A DNA stretch of 64,000 nt from Prevotella sp. (lineage in GTDB: Bacteria; Bacteroidota; Bacteroidia; Bacteroidales; Bacteroidaceae): NCBI GenBank assembly GCA_017417465.1, contig JAFPZD010000083.1, positions 1 to 64,000 on the forward strand, given 5' to 3'. The position numbers were made by a program, and so were the translations under genes. Every line of letters starts with the position of its first letter. Within the stretch, counting starts at the first letter, position 1. This document shows, in pieces, positions 17,861-26,601 of this stretch. The notes beneath the pieces were generated by a model, which worked only from the letters and a program-made list of their open reading frames with translations, searched no databases and was not told where the DNA came from.

Positions 17861-18559
17861 CACCGTGACTCTTCCCTCATAAAAGGCCTTGCCAAAGACC
17901 ACGGCAGGGATGCCTGCCTCGTCGAGACGCAACAGGTCGTTGTCGCACGAGACGCCGCCACTGGCGATGAGGTGCAGATCAGGGAAGGCAGCCATGATCT
18001 GACGGTAAAGCGCAATGGAAGGGCCTGCGAGCGTGCCGTCCTTGGCGATGTCGGTGCAGAGCACGCGGCGGATACCCAAGGCGTTATAGTGGCGTATGAA
18101 GTCGAACACGTCGGTGTCGCTGTCCTCTAGCCAGCCGTTGATGCTCAGCCGACCGTCGCGCACATCGGCGCCAAGGATGATGCTGTCAGCACCGTAGGTG
18201 GCTATCCACTGCTCCATGAGCTGCGGATGGGTGACGGCCACCGAGCCGATGGTTACCATTGCCGCCCCACAGTCGAAAGCCTGCCGCAGGTCGTCGTCAC
18301 TCTTGATGCCACCACCAAAATCCACCACCAGCGAGGTGGCCTCAGTGATGGCACGCAGCGTCGCCGTGTTGACCACATGCTTCGATTTTGCGCCATCGAG
18401 GTCGACGACGTGGAGGCGCCTAAAGCCCAGACGCTCGAAGTTCTTCGCCACCTCGACGGGGCTACTGCTGTAAACGGTCTTCTGCCCGTAGTCGCCCTTG
18501 GTGAGGCGCACGCACTGACCGTCGATGATGTCTATTGCGGGTATCAGTTCACAGTTCAT
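17840..18559 (-). CDS. hisA: ProFAR isomerase
   Basis: Protein of 239 residues, a TIM barrel (ELIPAIDIIDGQCVRLTKGDY, VVDLDGAKSKHVVN, VVDFGGGIKSDDD, LIASGGVSCDNDL). It converts ProFAR to PRFAR. Both ends lie in repeats. The first residues (MNCE) come from a TGAACTG-type heptamer tract shared with the end of hisH, and the C-terminus (KMKNER) comes from the TTTCATC tract. The start is three bases after the hisH stop codon. Confidence 0.96.
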   Translation of the reverse strand: MNCELIPAIDIIDGQCVRLTKGDYGQKTVYSSSPVEVAKNFERLGFRRLHVVDLDGAKSKHVVNTATLRAITEATSLVVDFGGGIKSDDDLRQAFDCGAAMVTIGSVAVTHPQLMEQWIATYGADSIILGADVRDGRLSINGWLEDSDTDVFDFIRHYNALGIRRVLCTDIAKDGTLAGPSIALYRQIMAAFPDLHLIASGGVSCDNDLLRLDEAGIPAVVFGKAFYEGRVTVKMKNER

Positions 18560-18573
18560 AGTTCACAGTTCAA
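18546..18573. repeat. AGTTCAC/AGTTCAT heptanucleotide tract at the hisH-hisA junction
   Basis: Four units of a 7-base repeat carry both the hisH stop codon and the hisA start codon. Confidence 0.85.
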
Positions 18574-19150
18574 GGAAGTTACGGAGAATGCGCTCACCCA
18601 CGCCCCCACTCTTCTCTGGGTGGAACTGCGTGGCGAAGAAGTTGTCCTTATGAAGGGCTGCGCTGTAGTCGATAATGTGGTGGGTCGTGGCAATCGTGTC
18701 ACGGCACAACGGACAGTAGTAGCTATGCACGAAGTAGACGTATGGCTCGCTGAGCCCCTCGAAGAGCGGTGAGCTGACTGACGACAGCAGGTTCCACCCC
18801 ATCGCAGGCACTTTGTCCTCATGACGCTGCGGTTGGAAACGACGCACGTCGGTATCGAAGACGCCGAGGCAGTCGGTGTCGCCCTCCTCAGAATGGCTGC
18901 AGAGCAGCTGCTGCCCCACACAGATGCCCAACACGGGTTGCGTCAAGCTGCGAATGACGGTGTCAAGGCCATGTGCACGCAAGTAGCTCATGGCACTGGC
19001 GGCTTCACCCTGGCCAGGGAAGACGACACGCTCGGCCTGTCGCAACTGATCGGCATCGTCGGTCAGCACCGCCTCAACGCCCAGACGATGCAGGGCGTTC
19101 ATCACTGAGCAGATGTTTCCAGCGTTATATTTTACAACGGCTATTGGCAT
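18563..19150 (-). CDS. hisH: Imidazole glycerol phosphate synthase, glutamine amidotransferase subunit
   Basis: Protein of 195 residues, class I glutaminase: nucleophile Cys in PVLGICVGQQLL, and catalytic His-x-Glu in TQFHPEKSG near the C-terminus. It supplies ammonia to HisF. It lies between hisC, 96 bases upstream beyond a heptamer tract, and hisA, three bases downstream. The start (MPIAVVKYNAGN) is at the usual family position. Confidence 0.96.
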   Translation of the reverse strand: MPIAVVKYNAGNICSVMNALHRLGVEAVLTDDADQLRQAERVVFPGQGEAASAMSYLRAHGLDTVIRSLTQPVLGICVGQQLLCSHSEEGDTDCLGVFDTDVRRFQPQRHEDKVPAMGWNLLSSVSSPLFEGLSEPYVYFVHSYYCPLCRDTIATTHHIIDYSAALHKDNFFATQFHPEKSGGVGERILRNFLEL

Positions 19151-19232
19151 TGAGAGTTGAGAGTTGAGAATTGAGAGTTAAGAATTAAGAATTGAGAGTT
19201 AAGAATTGAGAGTTGAGAATTGAGAATTATTG
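19151..19232. repeat. GAGAGTT/GAGAATT heptanucleotide tract between hisC and hisH
   Basis: About eleven imperfect units of a 7-base repeat fill most of the gap between the hisC stop and the hisH start, reaching to within one base of the hisH ATG. Confidence 0.9.
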
Positions 19233-19246
19233 ATAGACACTTCCTT

Positions 19247-20323
19247 CTAACTTCCGCTTGTTGTGTGGGCGGCATATTTGCCGCCATCTCCCCACTCTTC
19301 AAGCGCCTTTATCAGCTCCTCGTTCTCTTCTGGCGTTCCGACCGTGATGCGCAAGCAGTTCTGGCACAAGGCCACGCGGCTGCGGTTACGCACGATGATG
19401 CCCTCGCCAACCAGATACTCGTACACGCTTTGTGCATCGTCGACGCGCACCAGAAAGAAGTTAGCGTCAGTGGGAAACACTTTCTGGCAGAACGGCAGGC
19501 GCTCCACTGCTTCCATCAGCTTGGGGCGCTGCTCTAGGAGCACGCTGGTCCAGTTTTCCGTCTGCGTCATGTCGCTTAGATGGTGCAGGGCGTACTCCTG
19601 TGTCAGCTGGTTGACATTATAGGGATATTTCACCTTATTGAAAATACTAATAATCGCCTCACTGGCGAAAGCCATACCCAGACGCACACCTGCCGACGCC
19701 CACGCCTTGCTGAAGGTACTGAGCACCACAAGGTTGGGGAACTCGTCCAGACGATAGCGGAACGAGCGCTGCGCCGAGAACTCAGCGTAGGCCTCGTCGA
19801 TGACGACGATGCCCTGGAACAGCCGCAGCACCTTCTCCATCTCGGCGGCGTCAAGGTTGTTGCCCGTAGGGTTGTTGGGGCTGCAGAGCCACACCAGCTT
19901 CGTCCGCTCATCGCAGGCGCTCAGCAACGCTTCCGCCGACAGCTGAAAATCAGCATCGAGCAGCACTGGGCGATAAGCCACGTCGTTGATGCCGGCACAC
20001 ACCTTATACATGCCGTAGGTGGGCTCGATGGCCACCACATTGTCGACACGTGGCTCCGCAAAACAGCGGTAGAGCAGATCGATGGCCTCATCGCTACCGT
20101 TACCCAGAAAAATCTGCGACGGTGCGACGCCCTTCACCTTGCCGATGACCTCTTTCAGCTCTTGCTGCAAAGGGTCGGGATAGCGGTTATACGGATTATT
20201 GTACGGACTCTCGTTAGCATCGAGAAACACGCGGGCCTGCCGTCCGCTATACTCGTTGCGAGCACTGCTGTAGGGAGCCAGTGTCCTGATGTTCGGTCTT
20301 GTCAGCTCGTCAAGTGGTTTCAT
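19247..20323 (-). CDS. hisC: Histidinol-phosphate aminotransferase
   Basis: Protein of 358 residues, a class I/II PLP aminotransferase: [18 protein letters not shown] at the N-terminus, [18 protein letters not shown], and the PLP-binding Lys in [15 protein letters not shown]. It makes histidinol phosphate. It lies downstream of hisD, with a GGGAGGA heptamer tract in the 36-base gap. Confidence 0.96.
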   Translation of the reverse strand: MKPLDELTRPNIRTLAPYSSARNEYSGRQARVFLDANESPYNNPYNRYPDPLQQELKEVIGKVKGVAPSQIFLGNGSDEAIDLLYRCFAEPRVDNVVAIEPTYGMYKVCAGINDVAYRPVLLDADFQLSAEALLSACDERTKLVWLCSPNNPTGNNLDAAEMEKVLRLFQGIVVIDEAYAEFSAQRSFRYRLDEFPNLVVLSTFSKAWASAGVRLGMAFASEAIISIFNKVKYPYNVNQLTQEYALHHLSDMTQTENWTSVLLEQRPKLMEAVERLPFCQKVFPTDANFFLVRVDDAQSVYEYLVGEGIIVRNRSRVALCQNCLRITVGTPEENEELIKALEEWGDGGKYAAHTTSGS

Positions 20324-20359
20324 TGGGTGAGGGAGGAGGGAGGAGGGAGGAGTTAGGAG
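20324..20359. repeat. GGGAGGA heptanucleotide tract between hisD and hisC
   Basis: Three to four units of GGGAGGA followed by GTTAGGAGTT. On the coding strand this is TCCTCCC and offers no purine-rich ribosome binding site. Confidence 0.8.
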
Positions 20360-21643
20360 TTATTCAATGCTGCGCATTCTTAGCGTCATGGCATGACGAT
20401 GGGCCTGCAACTGCTCGGCGTCGGCCATCAGCTCGACGGTACGACCGATGCTGCGGATGCCTTCGGCAGTCAGCTGTTGGAAAGTCACCTTCCGACAGAA
20501 ACTGTCGAGGTTCACGCCGCTGTAAGCACGGGCGTAGCCGTGAGTGGGCAGCGTGTGATTCGTGCCGCTGGCATAGTCGCCAGCACTCTCGCAGGCGTAG
20601 GGTCCCAGGAACACGCTGCCAGCATTAACCACCAGCGCCGCCAAATGCTCATAGTCGGCAGTCTGGATAATCAGATGTTCGGGCGCATAGCGGTTAGCCA
20701 GTGCCATAGCCTCGTGCGTATCGCGTACCAGCACGAAGCGGCTGTTATCCAAGGCGTCGGCGGCAAAAGCCTCGCGCGGCAGCTGCCGCAGCTGCTCGTC
20801 GACGGCCTGTTCCACATCGTGGAGCATCGTCTCGCTGGTGGTAATCATCAGCACCTGCGAGTCGCTGCCATGCTCTGCCTGCGACAGCAGGTCGGCAGCC
20901 ACAAAAGCGGCATTGGCATGCTCATCGGCGACGACGCACACCTCGCTGGGACCGGCAGGCATGTCGATGGCCACACCTTCCTGACTGACGGCCTGCTTGG
21001 CTGCCATGACGTAGCGGTTGCCAGGGCCGAAAATCTTATAGACCTGAGGGATGGTGGCCGTGCCATAGGCCATGGCGCCAATAGCCTGCACGCCACCCGC
21101 CTTGAAAATACGGCTCACGCCAGCCACCTGCGCAGCAAAGAGGATGGCAGGATGGACATGCCCCTCGCGGTTCGGCGGCGTGCAGAGGACTATCTCCTTG
21201 CAGCCAGCCAACCGTGCAGGCGTCGCCAGCATCAGCACGGTGCTGAACAGCGGTGCCGTACCGCCAGGGACGTAAAGCCCCACCCGTTCGATGGGCACGC
21301 TGCGCTGCCAGCACGTCACGCCAGGACACGTCTCCACCTTCGGCAGCTCGTGGCGCTGGGCATCGTGGAACGTGCGGATGTTTTGATAAGCCTGACGGAT
21401 GGCACCCTTCAGCTCATCGCTGAGGGCTGCCTCAGCGGCGCTCATCTCGTCGTCGCTCACCTGCAGCTCTGACAGCGCCACGTGGTCAAACATTTCCTCG
21501 TAGGCTTTCACGGCTACGTCACCCTCCGTCTTGACACGCTGTAGCACCTGACGCACCACACCGTTCAGTGCCTCAAGGTCAACTGCCGGGCGGGCAACAA
21601 GCTCACTGACGTCCTCTTCCGAGGGATACTTTACTATCTTCAT
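20360..21643 (-). CDS. hisD: Histidinol dehydrogenase
   Basis: Protein of 427 residues that carries out the last two steps of histidine synthesis (histidinol to histidine, NAD and zinc dependent). Motifs are GLYVPGGTAPLFSTVLMLATPA, IDMPAGPSEVCVVAD and LLSQAEHGSDSQ, with the zinc-binding His late in the protein (NHTLPT). It lies between hisG, 48 bases upstream, and hisC. Confidence 0.97.
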   Translation of the reverse strand: MKIVKYPSEEDVSELVARPAVDLEALNGVVRQVLQRVKTEGDVAVKAYEEMFDHVALSELQVSDDEMSAAEAALSDELKGAIRQAYQNIRTFHDAQRHELPKVETCPGVTCWQRSVPIERVGLYVPGGTAPLFSTVLMLATPARLAGCKEIVLCTPPNREGHVHPAILFAAQVAGVSRIFKAGGVQAIGAMAYGTATIPQVYKIFGPGNRYVMAAKQAVSQEGVAIDMPAGPSEVCVVADEHANAAFVAADLLSQAEHGSDSQVLMITTSETMLHDVEQAVDEQLRQLPREAFAADALDNSRFVLVRDTHEAMALANRYAPEHLIIQTADYEHLAALVVNAGSVFLGPYACESAGDYASGTNHTLPTHGYARAYSGVNLDSFCRKVTFQQLTAEGIRSIGRTVELMADAEQLQAHRHAMTLRMRSIE

Positions 21644-21691
21644 ACGCGAATAATCTGTTTACGCAAGAATTCTCAATTCTCAAATCTCAAA

Positions 21692-22546
21692 TCACAATAT
21701 CATCTTCTCAATCGGCGTCACCAGAATGCCCTGGGCGCCCATCTCTTTCAGCCGGCCGATAATCTCCCAGAAGCGTTTCTCGTCGAGCACCGTATGCACG
21801 CAGCACCACTCGCTGTCGGCCAAGGGTATCACCGTGGGACTCTTCAGGCCTGGCAGCACGCTGAGCACGTCGTCCAGACAGGCACGTGGCACGTTCATGC
21901 GGATGTACTTCTTATCCTCAGCATTTCGTACGGCCTGAAAGCGGAACAGCATCTGCTGCAGGATGGCCTGCTTCTCGTCAGAGAGCTGTGGACAAGCGAT
22001 GAGCAGTGCCTCACTATGCATCACCACCTCCACCTCGCGCAGGTTGTTGCTCACTAGCGTCGAGCCACTGCTCACAATGTCGAAGATAGCATCTGAAAGG
22101 CCAATGCCTGGCGATATCTCCACACTGCCCGCAATGCGGTGAATGTCGGCAATGACATTGTTCTCCTGAAGATAACGCTCCAGGATGACAGGGTACGACG
22201 TGGCAATCTTCTTGCCTTGGAACCAGCCGACGCCCGTATACACCACGTCCTTAGGCACTGCCAACGACAGTCGACAGCGGCTGAAGCCCATGCGCATGAC
22301 AATGTCGGCCGGCTGCTGTTGTTCAACAAACTCGTTCTCACCAACAATGCCGATGTCGGCAATGCCAGTGGCCACGCTCTGAGGAATGTCGTCGTCGCGC
22401 AAGAAGAGCACCTCCAACGGGAAGTTCTCGGCCTGCATCAGCAGCGTGCGCTTGTTACTACCTATTTTAATATCAGCCTCAGCCAGCATCTCCATCGTCT
22501 GCTCGTGAAGCCTTCCTTTCGATTGTATTGCTATTCTTAAACTCAT
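21692..22546 (-). CDS. hisG: ATP phosphoribosyltransferase, long form
   Basis: Protein of 284 residues from the ATG at 22546 (MSLRIAIQSKGRL). The catalytic part has IADIGIVGENEF and the PRPP-binding loop (DAIFDIVSSGSTLVSNNL). Residues about 210-284 (VLPGLKSPTVIPLADSEWCCVHTVL) are the regulatory domain of the long form, so histidine feedback inhibition is expected and no hisZ is needed. It lies between hisB and hisD. The upstream three residues of the open frame come from the heptamer tract. Confidence 0.96.
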   Translation of the reverse strand: MSLRIAIQSKGRLHEQTMEMLAEADIKIGSNKRTLLMQAENFPLEVLFLRDDDIPQSVATGIADIGIVGENEFVEQQQPADIVMRMGFSRCRLSLAVPKDVVYTGVGWFQGKKIATSYPVILERYLQENNVIADIHRIAGSVEISPGIGLSDAIFDIVSSGSTLVSNNLREVEVVMHSEALLIACPQLSDEKQAILQQMLFRFQAVRNAEDKKYIRMNVPRACLDDVLSVLPGLKSPTVIPLADSEWCCVHTVLDEKRFWEIIGRLKEMGAQGILVTPIEKMIL

Positions 22547-22596
22547 AATTCTCAATTCACAATTCTCAATTCACAATTCACAATTCTCAAACCTCA
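22545..22596. repeat. AATTCTC/AATTCAC heptanucleotide tract between hisB and hisG
   Basis: Seven units of a 7-base repeat lie between the hisB stop codon and the hisG start and form the hisG translation initiation region. Confidence 0.9.
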
Positions 22597-23688
22597 TAGC
22601 ATTCCCTTCGTCGAAGGCAACTCATAGTGGTAGATGTCGCGCCGCACGGCCATTTTCAGGCTCCTTGCGAATGCCTTGAAGACAGCCTCGATCTTGTGGT
22701 GCTCGTTGTCGCCATCGGCCTGCACGAAAAGGTTCATCTGCGCCGCGTCGCTCAGGCTCTTGAAAAAGTGCATGAACAGCTCCGTAGGCACGTCGCCGAT
22801 GCGCTCGCGATGGAACGTCACATGCCAGTTCAGCCACGGCCGACCGCCAAAGTCGAGGGCCACCGTTGCCAGACAGTCGTCCATGGGCAGCGTGTAACCA
22901 TAGCGCTCGATGCCACGCTTCGAGCCCAGCGCCTGCAGCAGGCAGCTGCCAAGGGCCAGCGCCGTGTCTTCCACGGTGTGATGCTCGTCGACGTGCAGGT
23001 CGCCCTTCGCATGCACCGTCAGGTCGATGCCTCCGTGACGCCCTATCTGGTCGAGCATGTGGTCCAGGAAGCCCAGGCCCGTCGCGATGTCCGTCGTGCC
23101 GTTGCCATCGAGTGCCACGCGCACCAGCACGTCCGTCTCGTGCGTCACCCGATGGACCTCGGCCGTACGTTCCTCTCCAATGAGCAGCTCTGCGACCTTG
23201 TCCCATGTCATGCTGTTATCGTCAAGAATCAGCGCACGGCAACCCATGTTACGCGCCAGCTGTGCATCGCTCTCACGGTCGCCAATGACGTAGCTGCCGG
23301 CAATGTCGTAGCGCTCGTCCTGCAGGTAAGGCAGCACCATGCCGATGCCAGGCTTACGCGTAGGGGCGTTATCCTCAGGGAAATGGCGGTCGATGAGTTG
23401 GGCACTGAACACGATGCCTTGGCTCTCAAGTGCCTGCAACACGACGTTGTGCACAGGCCAGAATGTCTCCTCAGGGAACGACGGTGTGCCCAGCCCGTCC
23501 TGGTTCGTCACCATGACGAGCTCGAAGTCGGTCTTCTCGCATATCAGTCCCAGATTACGAAACACGCCTTCCTTGAAACGAAGTTTGTCGAATGAATCTA
23601 CCTGCTCATCAGCCGGCTCCTCTATCAAGGTGCCGTCGCGGTCGATGAACAATACGCGTCGTTTTACCACTTTCATGCTTTCTGCCAT
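22594..23688 (-). CDS. hisB: Bifunctional histidinol-phosphatase / imidazoleglycerol-phosphate dehydratase
   Basis: Protein of 364 residues. The N-terminal HAD phosphatase (about 10-165) has the nucleophile D16 and D18 in [12 protein letters not shown]. The C-terminal dehydratase (about 175-364) has [18 protein letters not shown] and the metal-binding [14 protein letters not shown]. It is the promoter-proximal gene of the operon, which is then followed by hisG-D-C-H-A-F-IE. A start at 23676 ([16 protein letters not shown]) is also possible. A -7 element (TAACTTTG, minus strand) at 23723-23730 lies 35 bases upstream. Confidence 0.96.
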   Translation of the reverse strand: MAESMKVVKRRVLFIDRDGTLIEEPADEQVDSFDKLRFKEGVFRNLGLICEKTDFELVMVTNQDGLGTPSFPEETFWPVHNVVLQALESQGIVFSAQLIDRHFPEDNAPTRKPGIGMVLPYLQDERYDIAGSYVIGDRESDAQLARNMGCRALILDDNSMTWDKVAELLIGEERTAEVHRVTHETDVLVRVALDGNGTTDIATGLGFLDHMLDQIGRHGGIDLTVHAKGDLHVDEHHTVEDTALALGSCLLQALGSKRGIERYGYTLPMDDCLATVALDFGGRPWLNWHVTFHRERIGDVPTELFMHFFKSLSDAAQMNLFVQADGDNEHHKIEAVFKAFARSLKMAVRRDIYHYELPSTKGML

Positions 23689-23722
23689 TTAGTTCCTTGT
23701 TGATAAATCCTGAAATCGGCTG

Positions 23723-23730
23723 CAAAGTTA
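23723..23730 (-). promoter_or_regulatory. Probable -7 element of the histidine operon
   Basis: TAACTTTG on the minus strand, followed by GCAGCCG as at other promoters in the window. The -33 position holds only CTTG, so the match is partial. I see no leader peptide with His codons and no attenuator between it and hisB. Confidence 0.55.
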
Positions 23731-23858
23731 CAAATAATTTCTCAAAACAACAAGAAATCATCGATTTTATTTTCCAAAACGCATTTCCACATGCAATCCG
23801 AAACCGTTTCAACATGGCGATTTGCATTTGGCACTCAAGACAAATCCATCACTTCGAA

Positions 23859-23966
23859 GGTCGGGAAGTGACGGTTCGAGGGTCGGGAAGTGACGGTTCG
23901 AGGGTCAGGAAGTGACGATTCGAGGGTTAGGAAGTGGTAGTTTGAGAGTTAGGAAGTAAGTTTTCG
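23859..23966. repeat. 22-bp tandem array (GGTCGGGAAGTGACG unit)
   Basis: GGTCGGGAAG, GGTCAGGAAG, GGTTAGGAAG and AGTTAGGAAG start at 23859, 23881, 23903, 23925 and 23947, always 22 bases apart. The units drift in sequence from left to right while the spacing stays fixed. It lies between the divergent hisB and GH89 genes. Confidence 0.93.
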
Positions 23967-23989
23967 TTTCCATCAACTTTTTGAGCAAT

Positions 23990-24088
23990 TTTTCGTATTA
24001 ACCTCACTTACTCCCTTTTTCTTCGGAAAACCCTTTATACAAAGGGGTTTCCAGCAATTTAGGGAGTAAGTGAGGTTAAAACGAAAAA
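23990..24088. repeat. Nested inverted repeat, MITE-like or structured RNA
   Basis: TTAACCTCACTTACTCCCT (23998-24016) is perfectly complementary to 24061-24079, and pairing extends through TTTTTCG/CGAAAAA with two mismatches. Inside, GGAAAACCCTTT and AAAGGGGTTTCC (24025-24052) form a second stem with one mismatch. It lies about 110 bases upstream of the GH89 promoter. No second copy is seen in this window. Confidence 0.8.
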
Positions 24089-24174
24089 ACGCCCAAATCG
24101 TGCAAACAAAGTGAAAGCCGGAGGCATAAACCCGATCTATCGTTAGCAATTCTCTAATGTTTTTGTGACTTTTC

Positions 24175-24205
24175 TTGCATAGGTGCGAAAAAGTTGTTAC
24201 CTTTG
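24175..24205 (+). promoter_or_regulatory. Bacteroidetes-type promoter of the GH89 gene
   Basis: TTG (24175-24177), 20 bases, TACCTTTG (24198-24205). The predicted leader is about 25 bases. Confidence 0.75.
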
Positions 24206-24237
24206 CGGGCAGAAATGAAAAAACAACACATTGAACG

Positions 24238-26601
24238 ATGAAGAGAATAGTGTTCTGCGCATACCTATGCATGATGGGCCTGCAACTGTGGGCCACGCCC
24301 GTCGATGACCTGCTTGAACGTATTGACCGCGGCGCTTCGAAAAAATTCAAGATTGAGCTGAAGAAGAACGACGACCGCGACTTCTTCGAACTCGACCAGG
24401 CGGGCAACCGCGTGGTGGTTCGCGGCAACACGTGGGTGAACGTTGCATCGGGCATCAACTGGTACCTGAAGTATTATGCAGGCATCCACCTGACATGGAA
24501 CCAGATGAAGGCCACGCTGCCGGCCACGCTGCCACGCGTGCCACAAAAGGAGTACCACGAGACTAGCATGACGCTGCGCTATGCCTTCAACTACTGCACG
24601 TTCTCCTACTCGATGGCCTTCTGGGACTGGGCACGCTGGGAGCAGGAGATCGACTGGCTGGCACTGCACGGCGTGAACCTGCCACTGGCCATCGTCGGCG
24701 AGGAGTGCGTCTGGCGTAACATGCTGCTGAAGCTGGGCTACACCGAGGAAGAGGTGGGACGATTCATTGCCGGACCAGCTTTCCTCGCCTGGTGGGAGAT
24801 GAACAACCTCGAGGGCTGGGGCGGGCCGCTGCCGCTATCGTGGTACACCCGTCAGGAGCAGCTGCAGAAGCGCATTCTCAGTCGCATGAAAGAGCTGGGC
24901 ATGCACCCAGTGTTGCCTGGCTACTGCGGCATGGTGCCCCACGATGCCAAGGAGCGCTTAGGACTGAATGTAAGCGACGCGGGCCTGTGGAACGGCTTCC
25001 AGCGCCCTGCCAACCTGCTGCCTACCGACCCGCGCTTCGACGAGATTGCGACGCGCTACTACGACGAACTGACACGTCTCTTCGGACGTGCTGATTACTA
25101 TTCGATGGATCCGTTCCACGAGAGTGCCGACGATGCGACCATCGACTACGGCGAGGCGGGCCGCAAGCTGATGGCTGCCATGAAGCGCGTCAACCCGAGG
25201 GCCACATGGGTGGTTCAGGGCTGGACGGAGAACCCACGCCCAGCTATGATGGACGCCCTCAAGCCTGGCGACCTGCTCATCCTTGACCTCTTCTCGGAGT
25301 GCCGTCCCATGTTTGGCGCGCCCAGCATCTGGAAGCGTGAGGAGGGCTACGGCCAGCATCGTTGGCTGTTCTGCCTCCTTCAGAACTTCGGTGCCAACGT
25401 CGGCCTCCACGGCCGCATGGACCAACTGCTGGATAATTACTACTCAACGGAGAACGGAGAACGGAAAACGGAGGGGTATGAGCACACTCAAGGTGCCAAC
25501 TCCGCCAACAAATCTAATCATAATTCTCAACTCCCCATTCTCAATTCTCAACTCTCAACTCTCAATTCTTCTCAGCACAAGGTTGGCATCGGCTTCACGA
25601 TGGAGGGCTCTGAGAACAATCCCGTGATGTTCGAGCTGATGAGCGAACTGCCGTGGCGTCCAGAAAAGTTTACGAAGGAGGAATGGATAAAGAGCTACGT
25701 CAAAGCACGTTATGGTACCACCAACGAGCATCTTGAGCAGGCATGGCTGCTACTGGCACAAACCATCTACAACTGTCCCGCTGGCAACAACCAGCAGGGG
25801 CCTCACGAGAGCATCTTCTGCGGACGTCCCTCGCTGAACAACTTCCAAGCCAGCAGCTGGTCGAAGATGAAAAACTACTACGACCCCGCTGCCACGCTCC
25901 AGGCTGCCCGCCTTTTCCTTGCGGGCGCAACGCTCAATTCTCAATTCTCAATTCTCCACTCTCAATTCTCAAACCTCGAATACGACCTTGTCGACATCAC
26001 GCGCCAAGCCCTGGCCGACCAAGCCCGTAAGCAGTACCACCACGCCATCGCCGACTACAAGGCTTTTGCCATCAACGACTTCAAGCATGATGCCGACCGT
26101 TTCCTGAAGATGCTGCTCCTGCAAGATGAGCTGCTTGGCACACGCAAAGAGTTCCGCCTCGGCCACTGGACGCAGGCAGCCATCGACTGTGGCACGACGC
26201 CCGAGGAAAAGAAGCTCTATGAGTGGAACGCCCGCGTACAGATTACTACCTGGGGCAACCGCTACTGTGCTGACACGGGCGGCCTGCGCGACTATGCCCA
26301 CAAGGAGTGGCAGGGACTGCTGAAAGACTTCTACTACGTGCGGTGGAAGACCTACTTCGACGCCCTCGCCAACCAGATGGAAGCCCTGACGAAGCCACAG
26401 CCCGACCTGCTCGGCGGTGGTCCCAATGCCAACAAGACGGCCTCGGAACTGTTCGCGATGGCTCTGCCACAGGAGGTGAAGATTGACTGGTATGCCATCG
26501 AGGAGCCGTGGACCCTGCAACAGAACCCCTACTCCACCCTGCCTGAAGGCGACGCTGTCGTTATTGCTAAGAAGATAATCGACTTCATTGATGGAAAATA
26601 A
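24238..26601 (+). CDS. GH89 alpha-N-acetylglucosaminidase (NAGLU-like) with two repeat-derived insertions
   Basis: Protein of 787 residues with a signal peptide (MKRIVFCAYLCMMGLQLWA). Family signatures are LRYAFNYCTFSYSMAFWDW, LHGVNLPLAIVGEE and WGGPLPLSWY. By analogy with human NAGLU and CpGH89, E295 (DPFHES) and E457 (FTMEGSENNP) are the likely acid/base and nucleophile. It would remove terminal alpha-linked GlcNAc in the periplasm. Residues about 403-447 and 565-579 are low-complexity (NSQLPILNSQLSTLNSS; LNSQFSILHSQFSNL), encoded by AATTCTC heptamer tracts that break otherwise conserved sequence. The 3' end overlaps the downstream acetyltransferase-like gene by 11 bases, which implies coupled translation. 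Confidence 0.93.
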   Translation: MKRIVFCAYLCMMGLQLWATPVDDLLERIDRGASKKFKIELKKNDDRDFFELDQAGNRVVVRGNTWVNVASGINWYLKYYAGIHLTWNQMKATLPATLPRVPQKEYHETSMTLRYAFNYCTFSYSMAFWDWARWEQEIDWLALHGVNLPLAIVGEECVWRNMLLKLGYTEEEVGRFIAGPAFLAWWEMNNLEGWGGPLPLSWYTRQEQLQKRILSRMKELGMHPVLPGYCGMVPHDAKERLGLNVSDAGLWNGFQRPANLLPTDPRFDEIATRYYDELTRLFGRADYYSMDPFHESADDATIDYGEAGRKLMAAMKRVNPRATWVVQGWTENPRPAMMDALKPGDLLILDLFSECRPMFGAPSIWKREEGYGQHRWLFCLLQNFGANVGLHGRMDQLLDNYYSTENGERKTEGYEHTQGANSANKSNHNSQLPILNSQLSTLNSSQHKVGIGFTMEGSENNPVMFELMSELPWRPEKFTKEEWIKSYVKARYGTTNEHLEQAWLLLAQTIYNCPAGNNQQGPHESIFCGRPSLNNFQASSWSKMKNYYDPAATLQAARLFLAGATLNSQFSILHSQFSNLEYDLVDITRQALADQARKQYHHAIADYKAFAINDFKHDADRFLKMLLLQDELLGTRKEFRLGHWTQAAIDCGTTPEEKKLYEWNARVQITTWGNRYCADTGGLRDYAHKEWQGLLKDFYYVRWKTYFDALANQMEALTKPQPDLLGGGPNANKTASELFAMALPQEVKIDWYAIEEPWTLQQNPYSTLPEGDAVVIAKKIIDFIDGK
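25521..25573. repeat. AATTCTC heptamer tract inside the GH89 gene (first)
   Basis: Imperfect 7-base units (AATTCTC, AACTCTC) encode NSQLPILNSQLSTLN. The tract precedes the putative nucleophile codon, so gain or loss of one unit would truncate the enzyme before its active site. Confidence 0.9.
25932..25975. repeat. AATTCTC heptamer tract inside the GH89 gene (second)
   Basis: Six units (CTCAATT, CTCCACT) encode LNSQFSILHSQFSNL, about 118 codons after the first tract. Confidence 0.9.

Noticed and set aside
23859..23966. tRNA gene suggested by GGTTCGAG
   Set aside because: The word recurs every 22 bases in the array and no acceptor stem or cloverleaf can be drawn.
24001..24080. Simple rho-independent terminator
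   Set aside because: It lies between divergent genes, where no transcript is expected to end, and the nested stems are larger than a terminator needs.
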